From positions 2,914,001 through 2,978,000 of the forward strand of contig NZ_CP084951.1 of NCBI RefSeq assembly GCF_022788655.1: 64,000 nucleotides of DNA, read 5' to 3'. The stretch's first letter is position 1. The number at the start of each line of letters is the position of its first letter. The notes under the pieces were generated by a model. The model was given only the letters and a program-made list of their open reading frames with translations, was not told the DNA's origin and made no database searches. The DNA is from Sulfitobacter indolifex. GTDB taxonomy: Bacteria; Pseudomonadota; Alphaproteobacteria; Rhodobacterales; Rhodobacteraceae. The position numbers were made by a program, and so were the translations under genes. Below, in pieces: positions 27,493 to 37,801 of the stretch.

Positions 27493-28176
27493 ATGACATA
27501 TGATCTTTATATCGGCGATCGTACCTTCTCCAGCTGGTCCCTCCGGGGCTGGTTAATGCTAGAGAAATTCGACCTGCCTTACCGTGCGCATCTCGTGGGG
27601 CTCTACAACGGCACCATGGCCGAAGACCTTGCGCATCTCGCCCCGGCGCGGCTGGTACCGGCACTGCGCCTGCCTGATGGTACAGTGGTGGGCGAAAGCC
27701 TCGCCATGGCAGAAACATTGGCCGAACGGCACCCCGAGGTCGGGCTCTGGCCCACCGATCCTGCCGCCCGCGCAACCGCCCGCTGGTTATGCGCCGCGAT
27801 GGCTTCCGGCTTCGGCGCGCTGCGCGGCGCCTGCCCAATGCAGTTGCAGCATATGTGGGACGGGTTCGATCCAGATGCTGAAACCCGAAAAGATTTAGAA
27901 CGCATCGAAGAGCTGTGGCGTCATGCCCGCAGCCAGCCGCGCAGTGCGGGGCCGTGGCTTTTTGGGGCCTATTCCCTCGCCGATGTTTTCTATGCACCGG
28001 TCGCTGCACGAATTGTTGGCTATGACTTGCCTGTTTCAACCGAGGCGCGGGCCTATTGCGAGGCCACCATCAATGATCCGGCCTTCAAGGCATGGCGCGC
28101 CACAGGGCTTGAGACGATCTATGATCCCTTCCCCTATGAGCTGGGCCTGCCCAAGCGCGATTGGCCGGCCAACTAG
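27493..28176 (+). CDS. Glutathione S-transferase family protein
   Basis: This 227-residue protein has a thioredoxin-like N-terminal domain, beginning MTYDLYIGDRTFSSWSLRGWL with a Ser-rich active-site turn (FSSWS), and VPALRLPDGTVVGESLAM for glutathione binding. An all-helical C-terminal domain follows. The substrate is unknown. I start at ATG 27493; the longer frame reads into noncoding sequence. It sits between cobC and comM on the plus strand, with gaps that allow its own promoter. Confidence 0.88.
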   Translation: MTYDLYIGDRTFSSWSLRGWLMLEKFDLPYRAHLVGLYNGTMAEDLAHLAPARLVPALRLPDGTVVGESLAMAETLAERHPEVGLWPTDPAARATARWLCAAMASGFGALRGACPMQLQHMWDGFDPDAETRKDLERIEELWRHARSQPRSAGPWLFGAYSLADVFYAPVAARIVGYDLPVSTEARAYCEATINDPAFKAWRATGLETIYDPFPYELGLPKRDWPAN

Positions 28177-28244
28177 GGCAACGTTAACCATTCCTAAACC
28201 CGCCTTGCCTACCGATTAACCATAGCAAGGTGGGAGAATGGGCA

Positions 28245-29762
28245 ATGATATCGCGGGCCTATACGGTCGCATTTCAGGGGGTCGAGGCGCGTATTGTCGA
28301 GGTGCAATGCGCGGTCACGGCAGGCTTGCCCGGCTTTTCCATCGTCGGACTGGCGGACAAGGCCGTGTCCGAAGCACGCGACCGGGTGCGCACGGCCCTT
28401 AGCGCCATGGCCATTGCGCTGCCGTCGAAACGCATCACCGTAAACCTTTCCCCGGCGGACCTGCCAAAAGAAGGCAGCCATTTCGATCTGCCCATCGCAC
28501 TGGCACTTCTGTCGGCGCTCGACATCCTGCCAGAGGACATCACGCAAAATGTCGTGGCCTTAGGGGAGCTTTCACTCGATGGAACGCTCATGCCGGTGGT
28601 CGGCGCCCTGCCCGCCGCCATGGCCGCCGCCACCCACGACCGCAGCCTTCTTTGCCCCGCGGGCTCGGGGGCAGAGGCCGCTTGGGTCGGCAAAACGCAG
28701 GTCATTGCCGCCGCCACCTTAGGCGATGTGGTGCGCCACTATACAGGCCAAGTACCAATCAATCCGGCAGAGCCGGGCGAGGTGCCACTCAACGCAGCGG
28801 GCCGCGATCTGCGCGAAGTCAAAGGCCAAGAACGCGCCAAACGCGCCTTGGAAATCGCGGCAGCGGGCAGGCATCACCTGATGTTGGTCGGCACGCCCGG
28901 CTCAGGCAAATCCATGCTGGCCGCCCGGCTGCCCGGCATCCTGCCGCCGCTCACCGCGACCGAGGCGCTTGAGACCTCGATGATCCACTCCCTCGCCGGG
29001 CTGCTCGACGAAGGCGGCATTTCCCGCAGCCGCCCCTTTCGCGAGCCGCATCACACGGCTTCCATGGCCGCGATCATCGGCGGCGGACGCCAAGCGCGGC
29101 CCGGAGAAGCATCCCTTGCGCATAATGGCGTGCTTTTCATGGATGAATTTCCTGAGTTCAACCGCACAGTCCTAGAAACCCTGCGCCAGCCGATTGAGAC
29201 CGGCGAGGTGATGATCGCGCGCGCGAATGCCCATGTGAAATACCCCTGCCGCTTTATGCTGGTCGCTGCGGCAAACCCGTGCAAATGCGGCTATTTACCT
29301 GATCCAGCCCGCGCCTGCGCCCGCGTTCCGGCCTGCGGAGAAGACTACATGGGTCGCATCTCCGGCCCGCTGATGGACCGTTTCGATCTGCGCGTTGATG
29401 TGCCTCCGGTCAGCTATACCGATCTCAACCTGCCCCCCAGCAGCGAAGGCTCTGCCGAGGTGGCCGCGAGGGTCGCCGCTGCCCGAACAGTACAGCTGAC
29501 ACGCTATGCAGGGCACGACGGGATGTCGGCCAATGCGGATGCGGCGGGTGAGCTGCTTGAAACTGTCGTCAGCCCGGACGCAGAGGCGCGCGACCTGCTG
29601 CTCCGCGCGGCAGAACGCTTTCGTCTTTCTGCGCGTGGCTATCACCGGGTTATGCGCGTGGCGCGCACCATCGCCGATTTGGACGGCGCAGCCGAAGTGC
29701 GCCGCCCGCATATGGCCGAAGCGATCAGCTTTCGCCTGCCTGACCCGGCGGCAGGGCGTTGA
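28245..29762 (+). CDS. comM: ComM/YifB-family Mg-chelatase-like AAA+ ATPase
   Basis: This protein of about 505 residues has an N-terminal Lon-type (ribosomal S5 fold-like) domain (GLPGFSIVGLADKAVSEARDRVR). The AAA+ module follows with Walker A GTPGSGKS (216-223), Walker B region GVLFMDEFPEF, a Cys cluster (NPCKCGYLPDPARAC) and GPLMDRFDL. In Vibrio, ComM is a hexameric helicase that extends branch migration during natural transformation. I start at ATG 28245, seven bases behind GGTGGGAGA; GTG at 28230 is an alternative. Its last 38 nt overlap the end of the convergent hydrolase gene. Confidence 0.94.
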   Translation: MISRAYTVAFQGVEARIVEVQCAVTAGLPGFSIVGLADKAVSEARDRVRTALSAMAIALPSKRITVNLSPADLPKEGSHFDLPIALALLSALDILPEDITQNVVALGELSLDGTLMPVVGALPAAMAAATHDRSLLCPAGSGAEAAWVGKTQVIAAATLGDVVRHYTGQVPINPAEPGEVPLNAAGRDLREVKGQERAKRALEIAAAGRHHLMLVGTPGSGKSMLAARLPGILPPLTATEALETSMIHSLAGLLDEGGISRSRPFREPHHTASMAAIIGGGRQARPGEASLAHNGVLFMDEFPEFNRTVLETLRQPIETGEVMIARANAHVKYPCRFMLVAAANPCKCGYLPDPARACARVPACGEDYMGRISGPLMDRFDLRVDVPPVSYTDLNLPPSSEGSAEVAARVAAARTVQLTRYAGHDGMSANADAAGELLETVVSPDAEARDLLLRAAERFRLSARGYHRVMRVARTIADLDGAAEVRRPHMAEAISFRLPDPAAGR

Positions 29763-30642
29763 TCCAGTTGGCAAGGGCGCCAAGGGTCGCCCGCGCTTCG
29801 GGCAGGTGGTTCTGGAAAAGCGGCCAAACATGCGGCAGATCATGGGCTTCCTCAAAAGTGACGGCCACGCCCGCATCGCGCAACCGCGCGGCGAAGCGGC
29901 GGCTATCATCACGGAGGATTTCGCTGTCGCTCACAGTAAGCCAGATTGGCGGGGCACCTTCAAAATCAGCGAACATTGGGCTTGCGCGCGGATGTCTCGC
30001 GCTCTGACCTTGAAGATATAGATCCGCCATCTCAGCCGCGCGTGCCGCGGGCAAAAGCACATCGCATTTGGTGTTTTCAACGAAACTGCTACCGGAAAAG
30101 GTCATATCCAACAGCGGCGACAACCCAAACACACCTGCAGGCAATGCCGCCCCTTCACGACATAGCTGCGCCAATAGGTCAAAGACTAAGGCGCCTCCGG
30201 CGCTATCGCCGCCTATCACGATATCCTGTGCTGAGATGCCCATCTGTCGCAGCGCGTCCCAAGCGGCCCGAACGTCTTGCGCCGGTTTAGGGAACGCCGC
30301 CTCCGGCACCCGGTTATAACGCGGCAAAACCGCCCGCGCACCGGTCAATAGGGCCAACCGCGCGACCATAGCGCGGTGGGTCTCAGGACTGCCAAAGACA
30401 AAGCCGCCGCCATGGATGTAAAGAATAACGCGGGCTTTCGAATGGTGCTTGGGCGTAAGCCAAAGCGCAGCCCCCGCCCCTGGCAAATCACACCAATCTG
30501 AGCGCACACCGCGCGGCCCTCTGAAAAAGAGCCGCGCTTGCATCTCCATCGTAGCCCTCAAAAGCTGCGGGTTTCCCCACGCCAAAAGCGGTTTTTCCGT
30601 CAGGCGGAGGCAGCGGTTCAAGAGGTGCTGACGCAGGCTCAC
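29725..30642 (-). CDS. Alpha/beta hydrolase (hormone-sensitive-lipase family esterase)
   Basis: This 305-residue hydrolase has the oxyanion-hole motif [13 protein letters not shown] and nucleophile elbow GGDSAGG, plus catalytic Asp ([10 protein letters not shown]) and His (EAHDLPHVW) near the C-terminus. It is an esterase or lipase of unknown substrate. The start codon is GTG at 30642, which overlaps the gshB stop as GTGA, so translation is probably coupled to gshB. Its 3' end overlaps comM by 38 nt on the opposite strand. Confidence 0.9.
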   Translation of the reverse strand: MSLRQHLLNRCLRLTEKPLLAWGNPQLLRATMEMQARLFFRGPRGVRSDWCDLPGAGAALWLTPKHHSKARVILYIHGGGFVFGSPETHRAMVARLALLTGARAVLPRYNRVPEAAFPKPAQDVRAAWDALRQMGISAQDIVIGGDSAGGALVFDLLAQLCREGAALPAGVFGLSPLLDMTFSGSSFVENTKCDVLLPAARAAEMADLYLQGQSARHPRASPMFADFEGAPPIWLTVSDSEILRDDSRRFAARLRDAGVAVTFEEAHDLPHVWPLFQNHLPEARATLGALANWINALPPGQAGES

Positions 30643-31574
30643 CCGCGACGGGCCTCGATTGCCTCCCAGATTTTGCCAGCGATGTTCACGCCATCAAACC
30701 GTTCCAATTCCTGTATGCCGGTAGGCGAGGTCACGTTGATTTCAGTCAGATAGTCACCGATCACATCAATGCCGACGAAAATCTGACCTTTCTCTTTCAG
30801 CAATGGGCCAATGGCCGCGCAGATTTCAAGATCGCGCTCGGTCAGACCGACCTTTTCGGGCCGCCCACCCACATGCATATTCGACCGTGTTTCACCTTCT
30901 GCCGGAACGCGGTTGATCGCGCCCACGGCTTCACCATCCACAAGGATAACCCTCTTGTCGCCCTTTGACACGGCAGGCAAGAATTTTTGAACGATCAACG
31001 GCTCTCGCGAGAACCCCGTGAACAACTCATGCAGTGAGGTGAGATTGCGGTCATTGGCGTCAAGCCGAAACACACCAGCGCCGCCATTGCCGTAGAGCGG
31101 TTTAAGAATAACATCGCCATGTTTGGCCTTGAACGCCTTGATCGTAGAGAGGTCGCGCGCAATCGTCGTGGGCGGCGTCAAATCTGGAAAATCGAGAACC
31201 ATGAGTTTCTCAGGGTAATTGCGCACCCAAAAGGGATCGTTGACCACCAAGGTGGTTTCTTTCAGCCGGTCCAGCAAATGGGTAGACGTGATGTAATGCA
31301 TGTCGAACGGCGGGTCTTGGCGCAACCACACCACGTCGAAATCTGCCAAATCGACCTCTCGTTCCTCCCCGAATTGGGCGTGATCCCCCTGCACGCGCTT
31401 TACGGTGAAGTCATACCCCCGCGCCGTGATCCGACCCTCTTGGTAAGCTAAGTGGTCGGGCGTGTAGAAAAACAGTTCATGCCCGCGCGCCTGCGCTTCT
31501 TCAGCCAGCCGAAAGCTGCTGTCGGCATTGATATTCACGTCCCCGATCGGGTCCATTTGAAAGGCGATCTTCAT
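30639..31574 (-). CDS. gshB: Glutathione synthetase
   Basis: This 311-residue ATP-grasp enzyme joins gamma-glutamylcysteine to glycine. Family motifs run throughout: [19 protein letters not shown] at the N-terminus, [43 protein letters not shown] and [21 protein letters not shown] near the end. Length matches E. coli GshB (316). It is downstream of rsmI-yraN after a 106-nt gap and is followed by an overlapping esterase gene. Confidence 0.97.
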   Translation of the reverse strand: MKIAFQMDPIGDVNINADSSFRLAEEAQARGHELFFYTPDHLAYQEGRITARGYDFTVKRVQGDHAQFGEEREVDLADFDVVWLRQDPPFDMHYITSTHLLDRLKETTLVVNDPFWVRNYPEKLMVLDFPDLTPPTTIARDLSTIKAFKAKHGDVILKPLYGNGGAGVFRLDANDRNLTSLHELFTGFSREPLIVQKFLPAVSKGDKRVILVDGEAVGAINRVPAEGETRSNMHVGGRPEKVGLTERDLEICAAIGPLLKEKGQIFVGIDVIGDYLTEINVTSPTGIQELERFDGVNIAGKIWEAIEARRG

Positions 31575-31680
31575 CGGAGTCTCCCTGCTGCTTACCTTGG
31601 TCGTGACCCGACCCAGACCGACGGTGCAGGCTTGAGGGATCGTTTCCTAGATGGCGTAGCAGGGGCCTATGCGCAATGGG

Positions 31681-32082
31681 TCAGCCATGGCCAAAGGCGT
31701 TTTCGATGATTTCCGTCGCGCCCTGCCCGTCGACAAGTGCCACATCAAACCGCACTTCGGTCAGGCTGCCTGCGGGTTCGCCAGCAAGAAATTCTTCGGC
31801 AGAGCGGTAGATACGCTGCATCTGTCGCGATGACAGGCTTTCTGCTGCACGCGCGAAGCTCCGGCTTTGCTTTACTTCGACAAAAATCAGGGCAGCCCCG
31901 TCACGAAGAATGAGATCGATCTCTCCAGCGCGGCCACGCCAGCGGCGGCGCGCGATTGCGAATCCGCGTCTTTCGTAATCTTGCGCGATCCTATTCTCGG
32001 CAGCGATCCCGGCATGGTAAGCCATGCGCCCCCGCTGGCGTTTGGCCGCAGATCGTGCCGTAACTGTATCACCCTGCGCCAT
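31681..32082 (-). CDS. yraN: UPF0102 / YraN family nuclease-like protein
   Basis: This 133-residue protein carries the YraN core GIAAENRIAQDYERRGF, RRRWRGRAGEIDLILRDGAALIFVEVKQS, a PD-(D/E)xK-like fold with Glu-Ile-Asp and Glu-Val-Lys at the presumed metal site. Whether it cuts DNA is not established. It follows rsmI by 21 nt on the same strand, a conserved arrangement near the LpoA-like gene. Confidence 0.93.
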   Translation of the reverse strand: MAQGDTVTARSAAKRQRGRMAYHAGIAAENRIAQDYERRGFAIARRRWRGRAGEIDLILRDGAALIFVEVKQSRSFARAAESLSSRQMQRIYRSAEEFLAGEPAGSLTEVRFDVALVDGQGATEIIENAFGHG

Positions 32083-32103
32083 ATGTACTGCTCCGACAAA
32101 TGC

Positions 32104-32961
32104 CTACTCTTTGCCGAGCGCCAGTGCTGCTTGATAGACCTGTCGCCGGGGCAGACCATGAGCCTGCGCCACCAAATCGACAGCGTCGCGCATCGACAGT
32201 TCCTTTAGCGCCCGTTGCAAATCAGTTTCTAGGTCAACTTGTTTAATAGACTCTGAACGCCCCCGATCAATAAGCACGACCACTTCGCCCTTTGGCGCTT
32301 GCGCCTGATAGACCTCTGCGAGATTTTCGAGCGTATCGCGCTGAACTTCTTCAAACTTCTTGGTCAATTCCCGGCACATTGCCGCCTGTCGCTCTGCGCC
32401 CAGCGCGGTCGCAGCATCCCGCAGCATCGCCCCCAGCCGTTTTGGCGATTCGTAAAATACCAGCGTTCCCGGCACATCGCGCAATTTTTCCAACGCGGCA
32501 ATACGCGCGGATTTGCTATTGGGCAGGAAACCCGCAAAGAAAAATGCGTCTGTGGGCAAACCGCCCAGCGCCAGCGCAGTCAACACGGCGGACGGGCCCG
32601 GAGCGCAGGTCTGCATCACCCCGGCTGCGGCGGCCGCACGGCTCAGTTCAAAACCCGGGTCGGCGATCAGGGGCATCCCCGCCTCAGACGCGTAGGCGAC
32701 CGATTTGCCCTCTCGGATTGCCGCGATAAGCCGCTCTTGCACGGATGTGCCGCTGTGGTCGTGCAAGGCGATCACCTTGCGCCCGGCAAGGGGGACACCA
32801 TGGATCTCCATAAGCCGACGCAGGCTGCGGGTATCTTCTGCCGCGAGCACATCTGCCGCGGCAAGTGTGTCAAGCGCGCGCAGCGTAATATCGCGCGCCG
32901 TGCCGATTGGGACACCCACAAAGTAAAGTCCCGGGGCTAGCTCAGTTTTAAGGAATTTCAA
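32104..32961 (-). CDS. rsmI: 16S rRNA 2'-O-methyltransferase RsmI
   Basis: This 285-residue enzyme methylates the 2'-OH of C1402 of 16S rRNA using SAM. Motifs are LYFVGVPIGTARDITLRALDTL, AAEDTRSLRRLM, the SAM loop YASEAGMPLIADPGFEL, and APGPSAVLTALALGGLPTDAF. It is divergent from the LpoA-like gene (87 nt apart) and first in the rsmI-yraN run. Confidence 0.96.
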   Translation of the reverse strand: MKFLKTELAPGLYFVGVPIGTARDITLRALDTLAAADVLAAEDTRSLRRLMEIHGVPLAGRKVIALHDHSGTSVQERLIAAIREGKSVAYASEAGMPLIADPGFELSRAAAAAGVMQTCAPGPSAVLTALALGGLPTDAFFFAGFLPNSKSARIAALEKLRDVPGTLVFYESPKRLGAMLRDAATALGAERQAAMCRELTKKFEEVQRDTLENLAEVYQAQAPKGEVVVLIDRGRSESIKQVDLETDLQRALKELSMRDAVDLVAQAHGLPRRQVYQAALALGKE

Positions 32962-33048
32962 CGCTGGACCCGCCTTTCGCAGTGACTATGATCGCGGCCA
33001 TGTTCCGGCGACCATCGTCGTCTTGCCACCACCGGGGAGTGAATACAA

Positions 33049-34230
33049 ATGATTGCCTGTTTCCGAGCCTTCCGCAAGAAGATGCAGCTGCTCTTGCTGC
33101 CACTCTTTGCGGTCATTCTGGCGGCGTGTCAGCCCGTTGCCATCGGCGGCGCCAATTCTGGCGGCCCGAGCATTGATCCCTCTGCGCCTGTTCCTGTGGC
33201 GCTTTTGGTGCCGCGTGGCGGCTCTGCCAGTGATGAGTTGCTGGCCAAAAACCTTGAGAATGCAGCGCGTCTTGCCATGCGTGATCTGGGTGGCGTCCAG
33301 ATTGACCTGCGGGTTTATGGCACCGCGGGCAATGCCAGCAAAGCTGCCGCCGTTGCCGCGCAGGCGGTGAATGAAGGGGCCAAGATCATCCTCGGACCGG
33401 TCTACGGTGAGGCGGCCAATGCCGCTGGTGTGGCCGTGGCCTCCTCAGGCGTTAATGTAATTTCTTTCTCGAATAACCCGACCATTGCAGGCGGCAACGT
33501 CTTCGTGCTTGGCCCGACCTTTGCCAACACCGCAAACCGTTTGGTGAGCTTTGCCAAACGCAATGGCAAAGACAAAGTGGTTGTGCTGCATGGCCAAGAC
33601 CTTGCCGGCCAGCTGGGCCGCGATGCGATCGTGCAGGCGATCAGCGCCAATGGCGCGACACTGGCGGGCACCGTCGACTATGCGCTAAGCCAAGAGTCGG
33701 TTGTGGCAGCCGTACCGCGTGTCAAAGCAGCAATTGAAGGCAGCGGTGCGAATGCGCTGTTCCTCACGACCTCTTCGGCCAGTGCCCTGCCGCTTTTTGC
33801 AGAGCTTCTTCCCGAGGCGGGCATTCAGTCTGCAACCACGCAATATCTGGGTCTGACCCGATGGGATATTCCACAACAGACACTGGCCCTTCCCGGCGTG
33901 CAGGGCGGCTGGTTTGCCCTTCCTGATACAACAGCAACCGGCGCGTTCTCCAACCGCTACAAAGCCGCATATGGCAGCGAGCCACATCCGCTGGCTGGAC
34001 TGGCGTTTGACGGGATCGCGGCGATTGGGTCGTTGGTAAAGGGCGGCAAATCCAATGCGCTCACTGGCGCGGCGCTGACCCAAGGGGCAGGTTTCCAAGG
34101 GGCCAGCGGCATCTTCCGCCTGCGCCGCGACGGGACCAATGAACGCGCACTGTCCGTGGCCACCATCCGCAACAGCCGCGTCGTCGTGCTTGACCCTGCG
34201 CCACGTGGTTTTGGCGGGGCTGGTTTCTGA
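33049..34230 (+). CDS. LpoA-like penicillin-binding protein activator lipoprotein
   Basis: This 393-residue lipoprotein has a signal ending LAAC (Cys27 the lipidated residue). It is followed by a periplasmic substrate-binding-like fold (VALLVPRGGSASDELLAKNLENAARLAMRDLGG, ILGPVYGEAANAAGVAVASSG). In gammaproteobacteria LpoA activates PBP1A from the outer membrane; the alphaproteobacterial relatives have this shorter form, and the activation role is inferred. It is divergent from rsmI. Its stop is 1 nt before the likely TTG start of glnD. Confidence 0.85.
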   Translation: MIACFRAFRKKMQLLLLPLFAVILAACQPVAIGGANSGGPSIDPSAPVPVALLVPRGGSASDELLAKNLENAARLAMRDLGGVQIDLRVYGTAGNASKAAAVAAQAVNEGAKIILGPVYGEAANAAGVAVASSGVNVISFSNNPTIAGGNVFVLGPTFANTANRLVSFAKRNGKDKVVVLHGQDLAGQLGRDAIVQAISANGATLAGTVDYALSQESVVAAVPRVKAAIEGSGANALFLTTSSASALPLFAELLPEAGIQSATTQYLGLTRWDIPQQTLALPGVQGGWFALPDTTATGAFSNRYKAAYGSEPHPLAGLAFDGIAAIGSLVKGGKSNALTGAALTQGAGFQGASGIFRLRRDGTNERALSVATIRNSRVVVLDPAPRGFGGAGF

Positions 34231-34231
34231 G

Positions 34232-37012
34232 TTGGACCTAGCGAAACCGACAACAACATCAGGCGCGCGTCGACACCCGCGCCTGATCTGCGCGCCCGAA
34301 CAAATCTTTGACGATGCCGCCATCTGGAAGGCGCTTTCCCAACTCGACAGCACGCTGGAAGGCGCCGCCCTGCGGGCCGAGATCGTGCCCTTGATCCAAG
34401 ACGCGCAGCAGGCCGGTCGCAAGGCCATTGCTGCGGGTTTTGCTGAATCGCCTTTCGACGCCCGGGCGATGACCTCCTCCTATACCTATCTCACTGATCA
34501 ATTGCTGCGCTGCGTATTGCAGATCGCAACGCAAGTGCTGCACCCCAATCCGAACCCGACCGACGGCGAACGGCTCGCGATGATTGGCGTGGGAGGCTAC
34601 GGTCGGGGCGAGATGGCGCCGCATTCGGACGTCGATCTGCTTTTCCTCATTCCCTATAAGGCAACCGCTTGGTCAGAGAGCGTCATTGAATCGATGCTCT
34701 ATATCCTGTGGGACCTGAAGCTGAAGGTGGGCCACGCCACCCGCACGATTGAGGACTGTCTACGCCTTGGGGCCGATGACTATACAATTCAGACCGCGCT
34801 ATTGGAAAACCGTTTTATCGATGGTGACATCGCTCTGGCCCAAGAGCTTTCACAGCGGCTGAAAAGCGATCTCTTCTCCGGGGCGGGAAAAGACTTTATC
34901 GAAGCCAAACTGGAGGAGCGCGACAACCGCCACCTGAAGCAAGGTGAGCGCTATGTGGTCGAGCCGAATGTCAAAGAGGGCAAAGGTGGTCTACGCGATC
35001 TGCAGTCGCTGTTCTGGATTGCCAAGTTCATTCACGATGTCGACCGGGTCGCCGATCTGGTTGATCTGGGCGTTTTCCGTGCCGATGAATATGACACCTT
35101 CCGCGAGGCCGAAGCGTTCCTCTGGTCGGTGCGCGGGCACCTTCACCTGCTCGCCGGTCGCGCGACGGAACAGCTGACCTTTGACATGCAGGTGCAGGTG
35201 GCACAGACGATGGGCTATCAGGACATCGGCGGACGCCGGGGCGTCGAGATCTTCATGCAGGCCTATTTCCGCCATGCCACGGCGGTGGGCGATTTGACCC
35301 GCATCTTCGTCAGCGGTTTGGAAGCCTCACATATGAAGGCCGAACCGCTGCTTGAGCGCATCTTTCGCCGCCGTCCCAAGATGCGCGAAGGGTTTCAGGT
35401 GGTGCACAACCGCATCGCCGTGAAAGACGACCGAGAGTTTCTGCAAGACAAGCTGAACTTGCTGCGCATATTCGAAGAGGCGCTGCGGACCGGCATGTTA
35501 ATCCACCCCGACGCCATGCGGTTAATCAAAGCCAATCTTGCGCTGATTGATGACGACATGCGCCGCACCCCCGAAGCACGGCGCATCTTCCTTGATCTGC
35601 TGCTCAAACACGGCAATCCCGAACGCGCCCTGCGACGGATGAATGAATTGGGCGTCTTGGGCGCCTTCATCCCTGAGTTTGAGCCCATCGTGGCGATGAT
35701 GCAGTTCAACATGTACCACTCCTACACCGTGGACGAACATATCATCCAATGCATTGCCAACCTCGCCCGGATCGAAAAGGGCGAGTTGGAAGAGGAACTG
35801 CCCGTCGCCTCGTCGATCCTGAAACGCGGGGTCAATCGCAAGGTGCTTTACGTCGCACTGCTGCTGCATGACATCGGCAAAGGGCGGCCTGAGGATCACT
35901 CAATCATCGGGGCCAAGCTCGCCCGTCGGATCGGCCCACGGTTAGGGTTGAAACGCGATGAGGTCGATACCGTGGAATGGCTGGTACGCTATCACCTGTT
36001 GATGTCCGATATGGCCCAGAAACGCGACATCGCCGATCCGCGCACGGTGCGCGATTTTGCCAAGGCGGTGCAGACGGTCAAACGGCTCGACTTGCTGTGC
36101 GTGCTGACGGTCTGCGACATCCGCGGCGTTGGGCCAAACACGTGGAACAATTGGAAAGCGGTGCTGATCCGGGCGCTCTATCGCCAGACAGAACGGGCGC
36201 TGGAAACCGGGCTTGAAGACCTCAACCGAGAGAACCGGGGGGCGGAGGCCAAAAAGGCCCTGCGCGCCGCGCTTTGCGACTGGCCGCGCAAGCTTTTGCA
36301 GCAAGAGACAGCCCGCCACTACCCGCCCTATTGGCAGGGCCTGCATGTCACCGCTCATGTCGCCTTTGCGGAACTGCTGCGCGACATCGGCAATGACGAC
36401 ATCCGCATCGATTTGCACCCTGACGAAGATCGCGGCGCCACGCGCGCCAGCTTTGTCATGGCCGATCACCCGGGCATCTTCGCCCGGCTGGCAGGGGCAT
36501 TGGCGCTGGTCGGGGCCAATGTCGTCGACGCGCGCAGCTATACTACCAAAGACGGCTTCGTGACCGATGCTTTCTGGATCCAAGACAGCGAAGGCAACGC
36601 CTATGAAGCCTCGCGCCTGCCCCGCCTGCGTGACACGATCGAAAAGACCCTGCGCGGTGAGATCGTCGCCCGCGATGCGTTGAAATCCCGCGACAAGGTC
36701 AAGAAACGCGAACGTGCGTTCAAGGTGCCGACCCATATCACTTTCGACAATGAAGGCTCGGAGATTTATACGATCATCGAAGTCGATACCCGCGACCGGC
36801 CCGGCCTTCTTTATGACCTGACCCGTACCTTGGCCGCCTCAAACGTCTATATCGCCAATGCGGTGATCGCGACCTTTGGCGAACAGGTGGTCGATACCTT
36901 CTACGTCAAAGACATGTTCGGGCTGAAATATTATACCGAAGCCAAACAGCGGACCTTGGAAAAACGTCTGCGCGAAGCGATTGTCGCGGGGGTACAGCGG
37001 GCCGAGGGTTAG
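34232..37012 (+). CDS. glnD: Bifunctional uridylyltransferase/uridylyl-removing enzyme (PII sensor)
   Basis: This enzyme of about 926 residues adds UMP to PII under nitrogen limitation and removes it in excess. It has four domains. The nucleotidyltransferase carries GVGGYGRGEMAPHSDVDLLF near residues 118-138. The HD domain carries LLHDIGKGRPEDHS around 546. Two ACT domains begin near 745 (DHPGIFARLAGAL) and 851 (DRPGLLYDLTRTL). No ATG fits the N-terminus; I choose TTG at 34232, one base behind the previous stop, giving a length close to the family norm of 900-940. Regulation of nitrogen metabolism through GlnB is expected. Confidence 0.93.
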   Translation: MDLAKPTTTSGARRHPRLICAPEQIFDDAAIWKALSQLDSTLEGAALRAEIVPLIQDAQQAGRKAIAAGFAESPFDARAMTSSYTYLTDQLLRCVLQIATQVLHPNPNPTDGERLAMIGVGGYGRGEMAPHSDVDLLFLIPYKATAWSESVIESMLYILWDLKLKVGHATRTIEDCLRLGADDYTIQTALLENRFIDGDIALAQELSQRLKSDLFSGAGKDFIEAKLEERDNRHLKQGERYVVEPNVKEGKGGLRDLQSLFWIAKFIHDVDRVADLVDLGVFRADEYDTFREAEAFLWSVRGHLHLLAGRATEQLTFDMQVQVAQTMGYQDIGGRRGVEIFMQAYFRHATAVGDLTRIFVSGLEASHMKAEPLLERIFRRRPKMREGFQVVHNRIAVKDDREFLQDKLNLLRIFEEALRTGMLIHPDAMRLIKANLALIDDDMRRTPEARRIFLDLLLKHGNPERALRRMNELGVLGAFIPEFEPIVAMMQFNMYHSYTVDEHIIQCIANLARIEKGELEEELPVASSILKRGVNRKVLYVALLLHDIGKGRPEDHSIIGAKLARRIGPRLGLKRDEVDTVEWLVRYHLLMSDMAQKRDIADPRTVRDFAKAVQTVKRLDLLCVLTVCDIRGVGPNTWNNWKAVLIRALYRQTERALETGLEDLNRENRGAEAKKALRAALCDWPRKLLQQETARHYPPYWQGLHVTAHVAFAELLRDIGNDDIRIDLHPDEDRGATRASFVMADHPGIFARLAGALALVGANVVDARSYTTKDGFVTDAFWIQDSEGNAYEASRLPRLRDTIEKTLRGEIVARDALKSRDKVKKRERAFKVPTHITFDNEGSEIYTIIEVDTRDRPGLLYDLTRTLAASNVYIANAVIATFGEQVVDTFYVKDMFGLKYYTEAKQRTLEKRLREAIVAGVQRAEG

Positions 37013-37139
37013 GTTCCACGCAGCCAGCCTTACCGGCAGATTTTCGCCGCCCGGAATCTCGGCGCTTTGCTTTTCATGTCGGATCCTCAAAATCCCATGC
37101 AACCCGGCACCAGCGCGGGATTTCGTACTTGAGGGACAT

Positions 37140-37691
37140 ATGAGCGTTACACGTGCAGCACTGCCGAACCGGAGCCTTATGGCTCTTTGCGCCACACTTC
37201 TATTGACAGCGGCCTGCGCCAAAGCGCCTGACGTGCCCGAAAGCTTTGATTTTGGCGGCTTGAACCCCCAGCGTCACTTCATGGCCGTGCAAACCGCCAA
37301 GGACATGCGCGCCAAGGGTCAACGCGTTTGGTGCGTGCCCTTTGCCCGCAATGTCAGCGGCATTCAGATTCGCGGCAACGCGGAAACGTGGTGGGACAAG
37401 GCCAAGGGGCTTTATCCGCGCGGTGATGAGCCGGTGGTCGGCGCGGTTATGGCGTTTAGCGGAACTAGCTCTCTGCCCATGGGGCATATCGCCGTCGTAT
37501 CTGATGTCGTCTCGCCGCGCGAAATCAAGGTGGATCACGCCAATTGGAAGCGCAATCAAGTCTCTCTGAAGATGGCCGTCATCGACGTGTCGGACAGCAA
37601 CGACTGGTCCGCGGTCCGGGTCGAAAGCCAGCCCGGCGCCTTTGGCAGCACCTATCCTGTTAACGGCTTTATCTACCCGACCGGCGGATAA
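37140..37691 (+). CDS. CHAP-domain lipoprotein (putative cell-wall hydrolase)
   Basis: This protein of about 183 residues starts at ATG 37140 behind GAGGGA. It has a lipoprotein signal (LCATLLLTAACAKAP, LTAAC lipobox) and a CHAP-type cysteine amidase core. The catalytic Cys lies in RVWCVPFARNVSG, the His in LPMGHIAVVSDV, and an acidic/Asn partner in KVDHANWKR. CHAP enzymes cleave peptidoglycan peptides or related amides. It lies between glnD and murJ. Confidence 0.82.
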   Translation: MSVTRAALPNRSLMALCATLLLTAACAKAPDVPESFDFGGLNPQRHFMAVQTAKDMRAKGQRVWCVPFARNVSGIQIRGNAETWWDKAKGLYPRGDEPVVGAVMAFSGTSSLPMGHIAVVSDVVSPREIKVDHANWKRNQVSLKMAVIDVSDSNDWSAVRVESQPGAFGSTYPVNGFIYPTGG

Positions 37692-37801
37692 GCGTTGTAC
37701 CGCCAAAGCGGGGTAAGCGGCCCATCAAGGCCAATCACCCCGCATTGCACCGGATGAGCCGCCGCGCTAGGGATCACCCAGCGCAACCTAAGGCTCTCCC
37801 A

